A stretch of DNA of 64,000 nucleotides from Symsagittifera roscoffensis. Lineage: Eukaryota; Xenacoelomorpha; Acoela; Convolutidae. Below are positions 1 through 11,200 of this stretch, piece by piece. Position 1 is the first letter of the stretch; each line of letters opens with the position of its first letter. The notes beneath the pieces were generated by a model. The model had not been told where the DNA came from and made no database searches. It saw nothing but the letters and a program-made list of their open reading frames with translations. The translations under genes were made by a program, and so were the position numbers. The stretch is taken from contig NC_087062.1 in assembly GCF_963678635.1 (NCBI RefSeq), positions 76,378,349 to 76,442,348 on the forward strand. Reading direction: 5' to 3'.

Positions 1-4
1 AGAA

Positions 5-546
5 TGTTCCGACCATAGTCTTAAAAAAATACAAAAAAGTTTTTTTCTTCAATAGTCTCGTTTTTTTTTCGTTGTAGTGTGATAAAATGAGCAGAACGGA
101 AAACTGGAGATTAGGCATATTCGACACTGATAGTCAAATCAGCAAACTAAAAACAATTTTTTTTAAGAAAAAAACGACTAGAAAAACGATAAACGAAAAG
201 AAAAAACAGAATAAATTACTAAAAAAAACTAACGTTACTCAAGTAAAACTACTGTTTTACGTTTTAAATTAAGCAAATATAAGCTTTAAAGCCATTAAAA
301 AAAGCTGTTGTAAGCCATGCTTTATTCGCTCCAATTCGGACGAAAAGCCAGTTTTTCTCGACACTGGGAAAATTGTTTCGAAATTTTTTAATGTCGTTCG
401 AATCACGACTATAAGGGCTTTAATACGATATATCACTCAACACTCTCCGATGATTATTTGTGGAAGCTGATTTTGCGTCGAAAACAGAAAAAAATAAAAC
501 ACACCCGAATACAAAGTTCCTCTCCATTTTTCAAATGGTCGGAACA
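5..546. mobile_element. Non-autonomous TIR element, GTTCCGAC family, copy 1
   Basis: The segment begins TGTTCCGACCAT and ends ATGGTCGGAACA, a perfect 12-bp terminal inverted repeat. Related ends recur at 3698-4165 and 4562-7891, and the inner right end (a CACCCGAATACAAAG-like stretch) is shared with the 7.85-kb copy. No transposase-like reading frame is present. I cannot define a clear target duplication because only four bases lie to the left. A DNA-transposon derivative is the best reading; the superfamily is unknown. Confidence 0.6.
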
Positions 547-849
547 ATAACCAAAAATGAGTTCAAAACAAATTGAGATATCTGTAAAATATCGTGAAGT
601 CCGAATAAAACCAAACTAAGCCATGATGCCCAAATTTTCATGAAAGCCTATTGATTATAGAGGCATCTGCCTAGGTGAAACTCTTCCAAAAAATTTCATG
701 GCCTTGACAGATAGTTGTACTATGGTTGCTTTGTATTTTTTGTCAACATTTTCCATAACAGTTTCAGGCAGCGTTGGTCAGTTTTAAAAATAATGGTGAT
801 CAATCTATAATCTAATGAAATTTTTTCAAGAAACACCATTTTCACATAC

Positions 850-915
850 CAGGTTTTGTTGCAGTAGAAATTCCTCGATATTTTTTGGAAACTTAGAACC
901 CTCTTTATCCGACAT
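850..915 (-). CDS. Possible first coding exon of an unidentified gene
   Basis: On the minus strand an ATG at 915 opens 22 codons beginning MSDKEGSKFPKNIEEF and running directly into a good 5' splice site (CTG then GTATGTG). Unspliced reading stops eight codons later, so it must be spliced to be a real gene, with further exons to the left or outside the window. A pyrimidine-rich TTTTTAG lies about 26 bases upstream of the ATG. The strand is the same as the two genes to its right. I do not recognise the product; codon content and the donor site are the only support. Confidence 0.35.
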
Positions 916-1311
916 CTTCCAAACGACACTAAGACATCACGATCTAAAAACGTATTACCTATCAGACAATGAATTCATTACGAGCTTCATTATTGCTTCA
1001 ATTTCGTATACTACCGCACACTAAATTGTTTCATTAAATAATATTGAATTCTAAACTAAGTAGGACATTTGGAATAACTATTCATTAATTGGAATCCATT
1101 TTACATTGATGCAAGAATTTTCGAGAAACAGTCAATTAATAAGGAGCCGTATTATTTACATGAAATTTGCATTCACCCATACTCTACGTGTTAAATTTAT
1201 AATGAAAGAAGCCAGTTTACTTATTCATCTTGCTGAATTAATGAAATCAGGGCATTAATACGAATATTTAGACTTTCGCGATGAAGTATCAAGAATCTGC
1301 AATAGGATGTG
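916..1311. other. Intergenic, no gene seen
   Basis: AT-rich spacer between the stop of the unrecognised large gene (1312) and the possible exon at 850-915. I see no recognisable coding, RNA or repeat signal. Confidence 0.5.
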
Positions 1312-2793
1312 TTATTCTTCGACGTTATCTATTAGGATCGGCTCATTGAATTCATACACTGTTTCGACCAAATTAAGTTCAGGTCGCTCTTCCTCGAAGA
1401 TCAGCTCGACCTCACTCATTTTTATCATATTGTCATGCAGTTTCATATGCACGTGGTCTCTAGCACTGAAATGAACTTCGTTGCTATCAAACTTGTGCTC
1501 CAAAACTTTATCTAGCCTCCCTTCGTTCGTACACAAAAACTGACTGTCTATGAGCTTAATCAAGCCCATATTATTAACCAGTTGGCTTTCTCGTTTCGCT
1601 GTCATTAGGGCATTTGGCTTCCACAATGTGGACTCCACTGCAGACAATTTAGGGAGATTTTGTTCCGTAGTCCAGGACATAGGTCTACCTTTGAACCTCG
1701 GAAGATTGATTTCAGCTTTGGCCGAGCGGTTCCTGCCATCACTTTGCAATCCTTCGAACGTAGCGTATGCAGTGTAGCTTGATTTAGCTTTGGACAATAA
1801 GCATTGATTCATACTGAACTGACATGGCAAAATGTGTGTTGTGCATTCGTTCTTGACATATGTTGAAACATAGTTGTCTTCATAAGCACATTCGTTCTGT
1901 CGAAACTCGGAAGGAATTGGGTGATACTCGCACAAGGCATGCGTGAAAACGTTTTCAATACTTCTCAAATACGACACTTCTCGCATGTCGTAATATGATG
2001 TAACATCTTTTCGAGCTATTTCTCTCATAATCATTTCACTCTCCACGTCTCCTTTGACTGGTCGATTCTGTTCGAACTCCAATAAAACTTCATATCTCTC
2101 TGGACTCGCTTCCGAAAAAGACGATTCTGTCTCCAGCCTTCGCGGCAGCAAATGAGCCTCGTACGCAGTTTGCAAAGTTCTATCAATCACCGGCTCTGTC
2201 TGCGAATATTCGGTCTGCAAGTTCTTGAGATAGGGTTCGTCTCGGCACGAGTAAGCACACTTTACTTCTTCGAGTTGCGGAAAGCATGCGATATGGTAAA
2301 GATGGTCGTCCAGCGAATCCCGACGTCGTTGACCTTCGCCTAAGAGTTCTTCCACATTGAAATGATCCAGATCGATGTTCATTTCACGCCCAATTTGACC
2401 AGCAATTTCTTTGCGGACTTCGCGGAGTTCAGCCCCAACTGAGATTTGACTTCTGGACTTGGTCAATTTGGGACCTCGTTTTTGTAAATCCTCACTTCCA
2501 TCGTTTTTGTTCTCTTCGTTCTCATCTTCGATAACGTTACAAGTGAAACTCTTGTCATTATTCACCGAACTAGTCGCTGGTATTTCTACACTGTTGCTAA
2601 TTGAAGGCATGGAATTGAGTTCTTTACGTTCAGTCTCTTCTTCAGAAGTGTTTATTTGGTCATTTAAAGCGGGATTTTCGAGGGCTGAGTTGACCATCAC
2701 TTTCCTTGCAGAACTGATATGAAAGTCCACGAAACTATCATCTGAAGCTGTATCTGTTGTCATTTCGTTACTCCGCAGTGCAATATTAATCAT
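1312..2793 (-). CDS. Unrecognised acidic protein of about 493 residues
   Basis: A long uninterrupted minus-strand reading frame with mixed, non-repetitive codon use, so it is very probably a real exon. The open frame extends to 2901, but the bases at 2828-2840 read TTTTTTCAG on the minus strand, a strong 3' splice or trans-splice acceptor. I therefore take the first in-frame ATG after it, at 2793; the next one, at 2763, is an alternative. The N-terminal third is acidic and Ser/Thr/Glu-rich. A short basic stretch (KRGPKLTKSRSQ) and a charged helix (AELREVRKEIAGQIGREM) follow. The C-terminal half has irregular segments rich in Glu, Tyr and Pro with scattered Cys. There is no signal peptide, membrane span or family motif I can name. 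It lies downstream of the BET1L-like gene on the same strand. Confidence 0.7.
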   Translation of the reverse strand: MINIALRSNEMTTDTASDDSFVDFHISSARKVMVNSALENPALNDQINTSEEETERKELNSMPSISNSVEIPATSSVNNDKSFTCNVIEDENEENKNDGSEDLQKRGPKLTKSRSQISVGAELREVRKEIAGQIGREMNIDLDHFNVEELLGEGQRRRDSLDDHLYHIACFPQLEEVKCAYSCRDEPYLKNLQTEYSQTEPVIDRTLQTAYEAHLLPRRLETESSFSEASPERYEVLLEFEQNRPVKGDVESEMIMREIARKDVTSYYDMREVSYLRSIENVFTHALCEYHPIPSEFRQNECAYEDNYVSTYVKNECTTHILPCQFSMNQCLLSKAKSSYTAYATFEGLQSDGRNRSAKAEINLPRFKGRPMSWTTEQNLPKLSAVESTLWKPNALMTAKRESQLVNNMGLIKLIDSQFLCTNEGRLDKVLEHKFDSNEVHFSARDHVHMKLHDNMIKMSEVELIFEEERPELNLVETVYEFNEPILIDNVEE

Positions 2794-2827
2794 TGTTCCA
2801 TTCCATTCAAAAATAGATATAACAAAT

Positions 2828-2840
2828 CTGAAAAAATGGT
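2828..2840 (-). other. Splice/trans-splice acceptor upstream of the 493-residue gene
   Basis: The minus strand reads CCATTTTTTCAG followed by ATTTG. It defines the likely 5' boundary of the exon and truncates the nominal open frame, which otherwise starts at 2901. About 33 bases separate it from the first in-frame ATG. Confidence 0.5.
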
Positions 2841-3070
2841 TAATTTCTGCTCTAAAAGCAAATATGCAACACCGTTGGTCGTTAAACAGGATAAACTCCA
2901 AGAAAAAACGCCTAAATTAATAGTCAAATCTTTCATGAGTATATTAATTCAGGAGACAAAAACTTGTCAATAAATTGAACAAATTTTCACCGAAGAAGCA
3001 CCAAAAAAAACCTTTTCAAATTTTATCTTAAAAAAAATTATCTGTACAATTCAAAGCAACAAAAGCAACA

Positions 3071-3409
3071 CTACGATTCGGATGAGCGGCTAAGAAGGGC
3101 TCCAGATCCGTAGTAAAATAAGAGAAACAAAAATACGACTGCCATTATAATGTAGCACATCATAGTTCTGTTTTGGGATCCGGAATTGACGGTGGTCTTG
3201 AACTTCTTCGAAGTCCTGCCCAGGAGAGAGTCGCTGTCTGCAAAGTCATCAGAGAGAGAGGAAAGGAAAGAGTTGTGGTGACGTGCTTCGTCTCTGATAT
3301 CGATTGCAATGTGTTTCAATTGAGATACTTTGGAAGAGAGGCCATCGGTGATTCGGTTGTTTTCCCGCTCAGTTATGTAGTCGTTACTTAAACCAGGTTT
3401 CTTATTCAT
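3071..3409 (-). CDS. BET1L: Golgi Qc-SNARE, BET1L/GS15-like
   Basis: A 112-residue single-exon protein, about the size of human BET1L (111). BET1-family SNAREs act in vesicle fusion at the ER-Golgi or within the Golgi. Residues 16-77 form the SNARE helix (ENNRITDGLSSKVSQLKHIA, then IDIRDE), matching the family signature of E-N-x-R followed by SKV-x-x-LK. Residues 81-90 (SGSQNRTMMC) match the linker of GS15 (SGxxNRKLLC) better than that of BET1. A membrane anchor covers roughly 88-107, with a short lumenal tail. The zero-layer position, normally Gln in Qc-SNAREs, aligns with His45 here. The minus strand reads CTTTCAG six bases before the ATG. The next gene on this strand starts about 280 bp downstream. 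Confidence 0.85.
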   Translation of the reverse strand: MNKKPGLSNDYITERENNRITDGLSSKVSQLKHIAIDIRDEARHHNSFLSSLSDDFADSDSLLGRTSKKFKTTVNSGSQNRTMMCYIIMAVVFLFLLFYYGSGALLSRSSES

Positions 3410-3415
3410 GTCTCA

Positions 3416-3423
3416 CTGAAAGA
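3416..3423 (-). other. TTTCAG acceptor just upstream of the BET1L ATG
   Basis: The minus strand reads AATCTTTCAG, then TGAGAC, then the ATG. This is a 3' splice-site consensus with nothing recognisable upstream in the sequence as a matching coding exon, so either a 5'-UTR intron or spliced-leader addition would explain it. Confidence 0.45.
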
Positions 3424-3697
3424 TTTAAAGAAATGATGCTGGCTAAATTATTGAGACAGCACAGATCGCAGAGTATTCTCTTTCAAATATCACAGATAAA
3501 ATTAAACGGCTTTTTGAAATTGTATTCAACTGTGAATTTTTATTACTGATTTGGTATTCGAGTTTTATGTTGGAATGATTTGTCATAGGACGAATTACAT
3601 AATTCAATTATAAATAACCAGGTTCTGTGCAAGTAATAGAGAAATTTCCAACCTAAATAATAAACAAGACTGCTCGTATCAGGGCAAAGCCCTGAAA

Positions 3698-4165
3698 GTT
3701 CCGACTGCCTTTTACCGTTTGTGGAGCAGGAATAACATAAACAACATAAAAAATTAAATGAAATAAAATAAATGAAAAAAAATCTTCCCCCCCACACGCC
3801 ATATAAAGTACAAAACAATAGGTTTCGCTCCTTGTAACAAATCAATTATGGCAAATAGGCTTCTTTCAACCAATTTGGAACGATTTCTAAGACAGATTAA
3901 ATCTCCGCTTACGCGTTAATGGCGCGAATTATATCGCGCGTTAATTGTCCCAAATTGGCCAAAATGGCAATCTTTAAACCCTCATAACTTTACAGAAAAT
4001 GATCAAAGGTGAAATATCTTTTCAAATTTAAGCTCAGGACAACAATAGCTTTCGAATATAAAAAATTCCATCAAAAATGGCTAGTTAAAAAGTCGAAATT
4101 TGTCTAAAGAAAAAAACCCACCCCGAGCACAAATATTCCGTTACTTTCGTATCGAAAGTCGGAAC
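3698..4165. mobile_element. Diverged member of the GTTCCGAC TIR family
   Basis: Starts GTTCCGACT and ends AGTCGGAAC. The inner right end (CACCCCGAGCACAAA) aligns with CACACCCGAATACAAA of the copy at 5-546. It has no coding capacity. Target duplication is not clear (only A-runs at both sides). Confidence 0.4.
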
Positions 4166-5089
4166 AAAAACAATTGTTCCAAACTGTTTTTCTGCGGGTA
4201 GCGAATAAGCTAATCTTAGCCTAGGAAAAACTATTACTGGTTTCAATTATTGTTGCAATTCATATCAGAATCCAAACTCAAAAATACTCGCTCAAAAATA
4301 GACCAATTGGAAATCTCAAACCAGCTCGAATCTTTCTCGACACAGAAATAAGTTCTCAAAAACTTTTAGGTTGTTTTGGTATTCACAGTAACTGTTCTAA
4401 TGAAACTCTTACTGCTTTTTTTTCGATGTGTCTAGGCGAAGGAACGCTGAAACGCTCAAAATCTATTTAAGGCATTAAAAATTGCTGAAACGAAATTTGA
4501 AAGACACTTGCTCTCGCAAGTATAAACAAGGATAGCCGGTTACAGTGTAAGTAGCACAGAATGTTCCGACCATGGTCTGAAAAAATACAAAAAAGTCAAC
4601 AGAGACGAGGCGGAGCTTCGCACCACTAGCGATACAACAAAGATTTAAAACAGTCGCAAAAAATTGTTAAAAAAAAAGCGGTCTAACAAAATTTACACAG
4701 GTCTCAAAAAATACGAATCAGTGAGCAAAAGCGACCATGTTACCTCTAAGCCAAATGGAAACGAACCTCAAAATTTTGAAGGTTCAATAATACAGCAAGT
4801 AAAAAAAAACAGGTAAGATTTGTAGGAAAAACTGTTTACGGGAAAAGAGCATTTTTCCCAATTACAAGATACTTGCTCTCGCAAGTGTAATAAGTTGTGA
4901 ATAGATTTGGATATTCAGTGTTTCAAATACATTTAAAATGCCGATGAAAAATAAATTTTCAACGAGCTCAAAAAAATCCTTCATGATTTAAATTTATGCT
5001 AGCCCGGGACTTTTAAAAGCAATGCATCTTCATTAATTAAAGAGAAAAAAACCTGACCTGCCAAAAAAAAACAAAGAAATTTTTCAGAA

Positions 5090-5213
5090 AACTTGCAATC
5101 AAAACAATAATAACAATAAATGATCTAGACGCCACCACTTTCATGATGTAGAAAACTTGCAATAGAAAATATAATAATAATCTACGATTTAGACGCCACC
5201 ACTTTCAAGATCT
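5090..5213 (+). repeat. Two tandem copies of a ~61-bp sequence
   Basis: Two adjacent copies each run from AACTTGCAAT through TAGACGCCACCACTTTCA to a final AT-rich stretch, with a few substitutions between them. Confidence 0.7.
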
Positions 5214-5312
5214 AGCTTGTTCTTTGTTTGCAAGAGGAAATATAAAATGAATGCAAAAAATGGTTTTCTGTTTAAAGTTTGATGAAAAAGGCTCAACTAT
5301 GACAAAAGAAAA

Positions 5313-5590
5313 ATGTTAATATAAAAAGAATAGACAAAATCATGCCAACGTCAAGAAGAATGTTTCTGTAAAAAGAATAGACAAAATCATGCCAACGTCA
5401 AGAAGAATGTTATTGTAGAAAGAATAGACAAAATCATGCCAACGTCAAGAAGAATGTTTCTGTGAAAAGAATAGAAAAAATCATGCCAACGTCAAGAAGA
5501 ATGTTATTGTAAAAAGAATAGACAAAATTATGACAAAGTTAAAAAAAATGTTATTATAAAAAGAATCGACGAAATCATGACAAAGTCAGA
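5313..5590 (+). repeat. 47-bp tandem repeat, about six copies
   Basis: The unit AAGAATAGACAAAATCATGC plus CAACGTCAAGAAGAATGTT and a short variable end recurs about every 47 bp. The central copies are nearly identical and the last two are decayed (ATGACAAAGTTAAAA). Alternating units end TTTCTGT or TTATTGT, suggesting spread as two-unit steps. Confidence 0.85.
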
Positions 5591-7139
5591 AAGTTACATT
5601 AAGAAAAAATTACATCAGAAGAACTTCAAAACCCATAAATCAAAATTTAAAAGAAAATAAATAGATCATTTGAAAAAACAAACAGGCGAGAACTCAGTTG
5701 ACAATATTTCTAATGAAGGCCAATCAGTCAAAAAAAAATTGAAAGACCTAAATATATACACGGCAAAAAAAACCAAGTCTGACCAGTACTTGAGCTTTGG
5801 AACCTCAATTAAGCCCTTGACCATTACACTATGCAACTGCGTTAAATTTATTTATGCCTCAATAACAACTACTTTTTTTTCTTAGATTTACTAAATTTGC
5901 TTTTTGGAAAAATTCTGTTTCCCGATTGCAAGACACTTCTCCTTAAAAAAATTTCAAGTAAATTGATCAATTTCATGTCCTAAGGAAATCGATTTATCAA
6001 CACTGTATCACATAATTTCGCTACAACACTCAAGAAAGCCGAAAAAACCTCAGTCAGCAGTTGTCCAAGAAAATTTGAAAACACTCATTTTTTTGTAAAT
6101 ATTTTACAATGGCGAATAAATATCTTGACTTTGAGAAGTATATGACCAACAGAAAGATGCCAAAAAGCTAAACTCAAAAGAAACCCCAAAAAAGCAAAAA
6201 TGCCAGAGTTACCACTTATCATAGAACAAAAAAAAATCAGTCACCTTGCAGCTTACTGAATTTCAAGAAATCATTAAATTTGACCCTAACTTGGTAGAAT
6301 TGACAAAATTGTGAATACGGTATCTATCGATAAATTTTACCTATTCTGCTGGAAATACTAAACATCATTTTTTTGTTTGAATTTCGTTTTTACGAATGGA
6401 GAACAGGATTAAAGCTCCGCTTGAGCCAAAAATTACAGTTTTCGGTATAATTCCTTTTACTTGATTAACACTCCACATCAATTCGCAAAACATCAAAAAG
6501 TCACATTAAAATAAAGTCGTACTTCGCACAAACAAACAAACATAGCCAACGGACAATAGGAAAAGAGTCAATGAACGCAACGGAACGAAAAAAAAATACA
6601 GACTTGTTTTTGAAAAAACCTTAACTTTCAAACTTCAAACAAAATATATGGACTTAATGCTCTTTGAACATCAAGAACAATTTACAATTGGCACTTTTTT
6701 GATAAAAATAACCCAATTTGAGAAAATTGGATCAAAGAGTAAATTATTTATTCAATGGGAAACCTGGAAACAAGATTCCGCTTTCAAAACTAGAAATTGA
6801 TCACATTTTTGCGCCTTTTTAGCTTTCATAACTAAAAAATGCATTTTGCCTACCTTTAAATGGATGATTGCACTTCGTTTGTTATTAGAGTTGCTATTTC
6901 GTTTGTTATTTTGCCTATTTTCTACCAAATTTACATTAAAAGGGATGAAGGCACTTCGTTTGTCATTATAGCATGTTGGGACTTTTTCAAAAAAAAAACA
7001 GAAAAAATTCATTACGACTAACATAAAAGTCTGAGCTACATTCATCGACTCTTCAAAATATCACAAAAAGGACCACCAACATCCAAGCCTTCGTATGCCT
7101 TCAACCAACATACAGCGCATTTTAAACTTTCAAGAGAAT

Positions 7140-7242
7140 TTATCTGATTTCTTGAATACTCCCATACACGTACACAGTATGTTCTACTTTGAGCTCTGGA
7201 GCAGTCATAGGGTTGAGCTGCATCAAAAAAATACATAGCCAG
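7140..7242 (-). pseudogene. Remnant duplicate of V-ATPase subunit e exon 3
   Basis: The minus strand encodes WLCIFLMQLNPMTAPELKVE and 13 more residues before a stop. This is clearly related to the last exon of the V-ATPase e gene 1.1 kb to the right (WLCTYLMQLNPLIAPEIKVD). The base pair that forms the acceptor AG in the real exon is TG here (TGTTTTTG before CTGG), and the C-terminal dozen residues have diverged, so it is probably a dead duplicate. An alternative last exon using a non-canonical acceptor is less likely. Confidence 0.65.
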
Positions 7243-7891
7243 CAAAAACATTTACAGCATATTAATTCTTATTGCTTAGCAATAATGCTTCTTTCCGGAC
7301 AAGAGGAATGGAACCTAATACTGCAAGATATACAATATACGGTAATGGAACCTGATATACAATATACGGTAAAAAACTTGACATAGAGATTGGCATAATT
7401 ACCATGCAACAATTGCATTGCAAAATATTTTGAGAGATCTTTTTTTAGTAAACAAGTAGTGAAAAACAGTTAAGTTGTCAATTGGATTGTTGTTTGTGAT
7501 TATCTCGAACTTTTTTAAAGAATTCTTATCAAAAGCATAAGTTATTACTCATTAATTTTGGGTGATAATTTTTTCCAGCAAAACTGTCACTCAACATGCG
7601 TTTGGAAGCAATAAATTCAAATCGTGTTCACACATCTTCTCGTTCCCATAAAAGGAGACATATTAGTTGAGAAAACATTTGAGCGCCATGGAAAGCTTGA
7701 AATTTATGCCATTTGGGAAAAGTTCTTTTTATGCCTTTTGGGAATTATGCCATTTGGAAAATAACCTTGACATTCATTTGCTCTTGCAGGTGTAACGTGG
7801 AGATGAAACTGAATTACCTGATTTTTCGAGGAAAACAAAAAACTAAAACACCCGAATACAAAGTTCCTCCCCATTTTCAATGGTCGGAACA

Positions 7892-8296
7892 ACAAGCCTT
7901 GAAAGAAGCGGGATTCCAACTTGCTGCACCACGCCTTCATTTAGTTCAATCAAAAGCAGCATTGATGAGGCTCTAATTCATCGGATATAGCTAATGCTGT
8001 TTAAGATCGGCATGCATAAAATACACCATACCCGAATCTGCCACCTATGACTTTCTCGTGTCAAGAAGAAAATGTCAATTAAATAAGTGAAATTAGTTAT
8101 AGAATTATGAATTTATTGCATTGAAGAAGCATTGAAGCTTAATTCTCTATGAAAAAGGTTACAAATTTCAATTTTCAGACACAGCGCTAATATTTAATAC
8201 CTCTACTCCTAAATATACACATTAAATGTTACATCCTCAGATGTTCGCTTTTTGAGATATTGATCTATCATGCAACACTTAGAACAATCCATCCAT
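7892..8296. other. 3' flank of the V-ATPase e gene
   Basis: AT-rich DNA downstream of the V-ATPase e stop codon; presumably its 3' UTR lies here, but I see no clear AATAAA on the minus strand. No other gene is visible. Confidence 0.4.
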
Positions 8297-11200
8297 TTAA
8301 CTCTGCCATTCCTTGACGATAGCCCAAGCCACGTCGACTTTGATCTCTGGGGCAATCAATGGGTTGAGCTGCATCAAATAAGTACATAGCCAGCTAAAAC
8401 ATTCAAAGCATTTTGATTTTTATAGTCTAGTAAAAGTGTTTTTTTTTTTAAATTATCCGGACAAAAATAACAAAACCTGACACTTTAAGTGCGTATTTCT
8501 CAAACTGTGCTTAATTGAAACATAAATTAGTATTAAGGCAACAGTTGCTTGGAACTTGAACATAACCAAAATTGATATAGTGATCTTTTACGAAATTCGA
8601 GTTTAAAATTTCAAAGATAAGACTTTTTTGGCTCAATATATAAGATCAAAATTTAGGCAACAACTTTTGGATTGAAATGAACGTCTTACTCAGCCGAACA
8701 AATTTTTTAAGTGGCAAATTGTCGGGAAAAATTGTAGCAATGTACAATTTTCTTTCTGGCGGCCCAAGAGGCCGGTTCAAAAAAATGGCTTACTTTTCGG
8801 TTCATGCGTAAATCAAAAATATTTCACGGATTTTCAGACACAACCTTTTTATTGGGTTTAGTACTTTTTGGTTTAACAAATTCAAAAAGCTTTTCGCGAT
8901 CTTTCAGATAACGTAACCTTTTTGTTGGATTTATTACGACGCTCATTTTGATGTAATTCAATTAAATCAAATTAAATTATCCCAGCAGTTTTCCCGTTAT
9001 TTCGTTTACAAAACAAATCCAACCAAAAAATCACTATCTTTAGGTGAGGTTATCGGTCCGAATTTCGCAGAAGAAATTCCACCATATCAATTCTGATAAA
9101 CATTTTCAGCAGCATTTTCCATGATCGTTACAAACAGGAGAATGAAAACTCACAAGGTGTAACAGAAAAATGCAGTTAGAGCCAGCATCGCCTGAATCAA
9201 CCTAAACATAAAATTAGGGTAAATGAGTAACCACTATTCATTATATCTTATAAGCCTTAGTATAATCCGCAAGAAACCATTTTAACAAAATCTAAACATT
9301 TTTATTGAGAAGGGGGACATTCAAATGACATAACATCAAAAACCGCATCACTGTTTTCTTAAATATTTTTAAAATTTTCGCTGCAATCCAAATCACGACT
9401 CAGAAGGCTTCAAAGAATTTCGTGTCCTTTGTGGTGTCTGATTTTGCATAACAACCCAATTATGAAAAACTTTTTCCCAATTTCAGCAGTTGAAACAATT
9501 AGACGCGTTTTTAAAGCCGAAAATTAGACACATCTGTTCAGTTGCATTACTAGAAACTAGGCGAGGGTGTGAATAAATAATACGGTGTTTTTTATTTGAA
9601 ACTGAAATTCCTATTAAGTGAGTTAGTGCAGGTCCACCTTCTCTGTTATTTAAATATTTAAAATAAGAGCAACCGTAACTTATCTTAGGCTATATATAGT
9701 TGTTTCATAATTCGTTGTTTTGGATATCCAGTATTTCATGCTTATGCAAAAACGAACATTTTAAAAAGAAAGAAGTATTGGATTCGAGTAATTATAATCG
9801 TAATAGAGGCGGAGCGGAGCATTACAAACTAGCGAATAGAAAATGACGCGGAAGTAAGAAAAGTATAATTTTTTTGTGAAAAATGAAAAAATTCAAAAAA
9901 AAACATTCGCAAAAACACAACCACGTAGTATTAAATAAGCTTTTAATGAATCGGATTAGCTAGATTTAAACCAATTTTTTTATTATTTAAACCCAATTTT
10001 TGTAAAAAAAAAACTGCCAAGTATCTTAGAAAACCAAAAGAAGTGGTATGAAGGGTATTATGGAAACAGTTCGTCAACTTTCAGTTTTGGCTTCGTCAAC
10101 TTTCAGTTGTGGTTTAGTTCTGTCATACGAAAGACCCGTTATACAAAACTGATGGGTAAAATTTGGCATAGAATTGGTGGGAAAAACACGCCACTAACTA
10201 AGAAAATTATCATCGAACAAAACCTCTGATTAAAAACAAGATTTAAATCGGATTTAAATCAAGCAACCCTGCCTACATTTTCCAAAAAAAAATCAATCAA
10301 TTGTTGCTTTTAAAGCGACTCAAAATAAAAATAACTGAGCCAATAAAATATAAGATGAAGCCATCTAGACCGAATTAAGCTTTTAAGCGAAAAAAAAAAC
10401 AAAAGCAAAAGCAAGAAAAATATGTAAAGTCAGGGCTATTAACTTTTACAAATAACGGGAGTAAATCAAAAACACTTGCATCAATGATTGAAATAGCAAA
10501 CAGCACAAGAACAATCCCCGATATGGCAACTAAGCCGACAAAACATAAGCAGACAAATGAATGTCGGACACTTCAATTTTACACGGAAAAAATTCAATTT
10601 GATAAACACAGACCAAAAACAAGGTCCGGTAGGGACTCGAATTCCAGATCTCAGGATACAAAGGCAATCCGCGAATTGATATTACCGGTGGAGTTGGGTG
10701 ACTTGATGCTAAAGTTGAAGCAGATAGACAAAAAGCTCAAGAGCGGCGAGGAAGACCGAGAAGAGATGAAACTAGAGGTCTGATATAATAAAAATGAGAA
10801 TGGAGGAAACTAAAAAAACTGTATAAAACCGTACACGACAAGCTCTGGAGTCTAGAGACGAGAATGGACATGATGAGAAGAGACCAAGCAGAGAGTTACT
10901 GTGCCATACGGTTCAAATTGGATGCGCTCTTGAGGAACTCTGTTATTCAAGATGAAGCCAATAAAGTAGCAGAGAAAACAGCTAAAAAACCCAAACCAAT
11001 GGTGGATTTTGCGGAACCGCAAAAACAAAAAGTATACTCCATTGCCTCAGATCCACAAAATCATAGGGTCGGAGACAGTAAAGACAACAATAAAATGGAG
11101 CGCATCAAATTCAACGAGAGTACCAAGGGAAAAAAACGTACACGCGAGTGTAGCACCAGATGCCATGACAAAACACTTGGGAAACGATGAATAGGACACT

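Larger units (their letters stand above)
4562..7891. mobile_element. Possible long member or composite of the GTTCCGAC TIR family
   Basis: TGTTCCGACCATGG at 4562 and its complement ending at 7891 repeat the ends of the 5-546 element, and the inner right end is conserved. The 3.3 kb between them holds tandem repeats and a remnant of V-ATPase e exon 3 but no transposase frame. It may be one large element, or two separate element ends that flank unrelated DNA. Confidence 0.35.

Noticed and set aside
7042-7251. 69-codon minus frame
   Set aside because: Out-of-frame reading over the exon-3 remnant; the meaningful frame is the one encoding MQLNPMTAPE.
10620-10665. Possible tRNA B box (GGACTCGAATTCC)
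   Set aside because: No A box at the right distance and no fold.
10484-10783. 99-codon plus frame in V-ATPase e intron 1
   Set aside because: Its first two thirds are intron sequence absent from the other copies and its end is the Gag-like coiled-coil, so it is a chance fusion.
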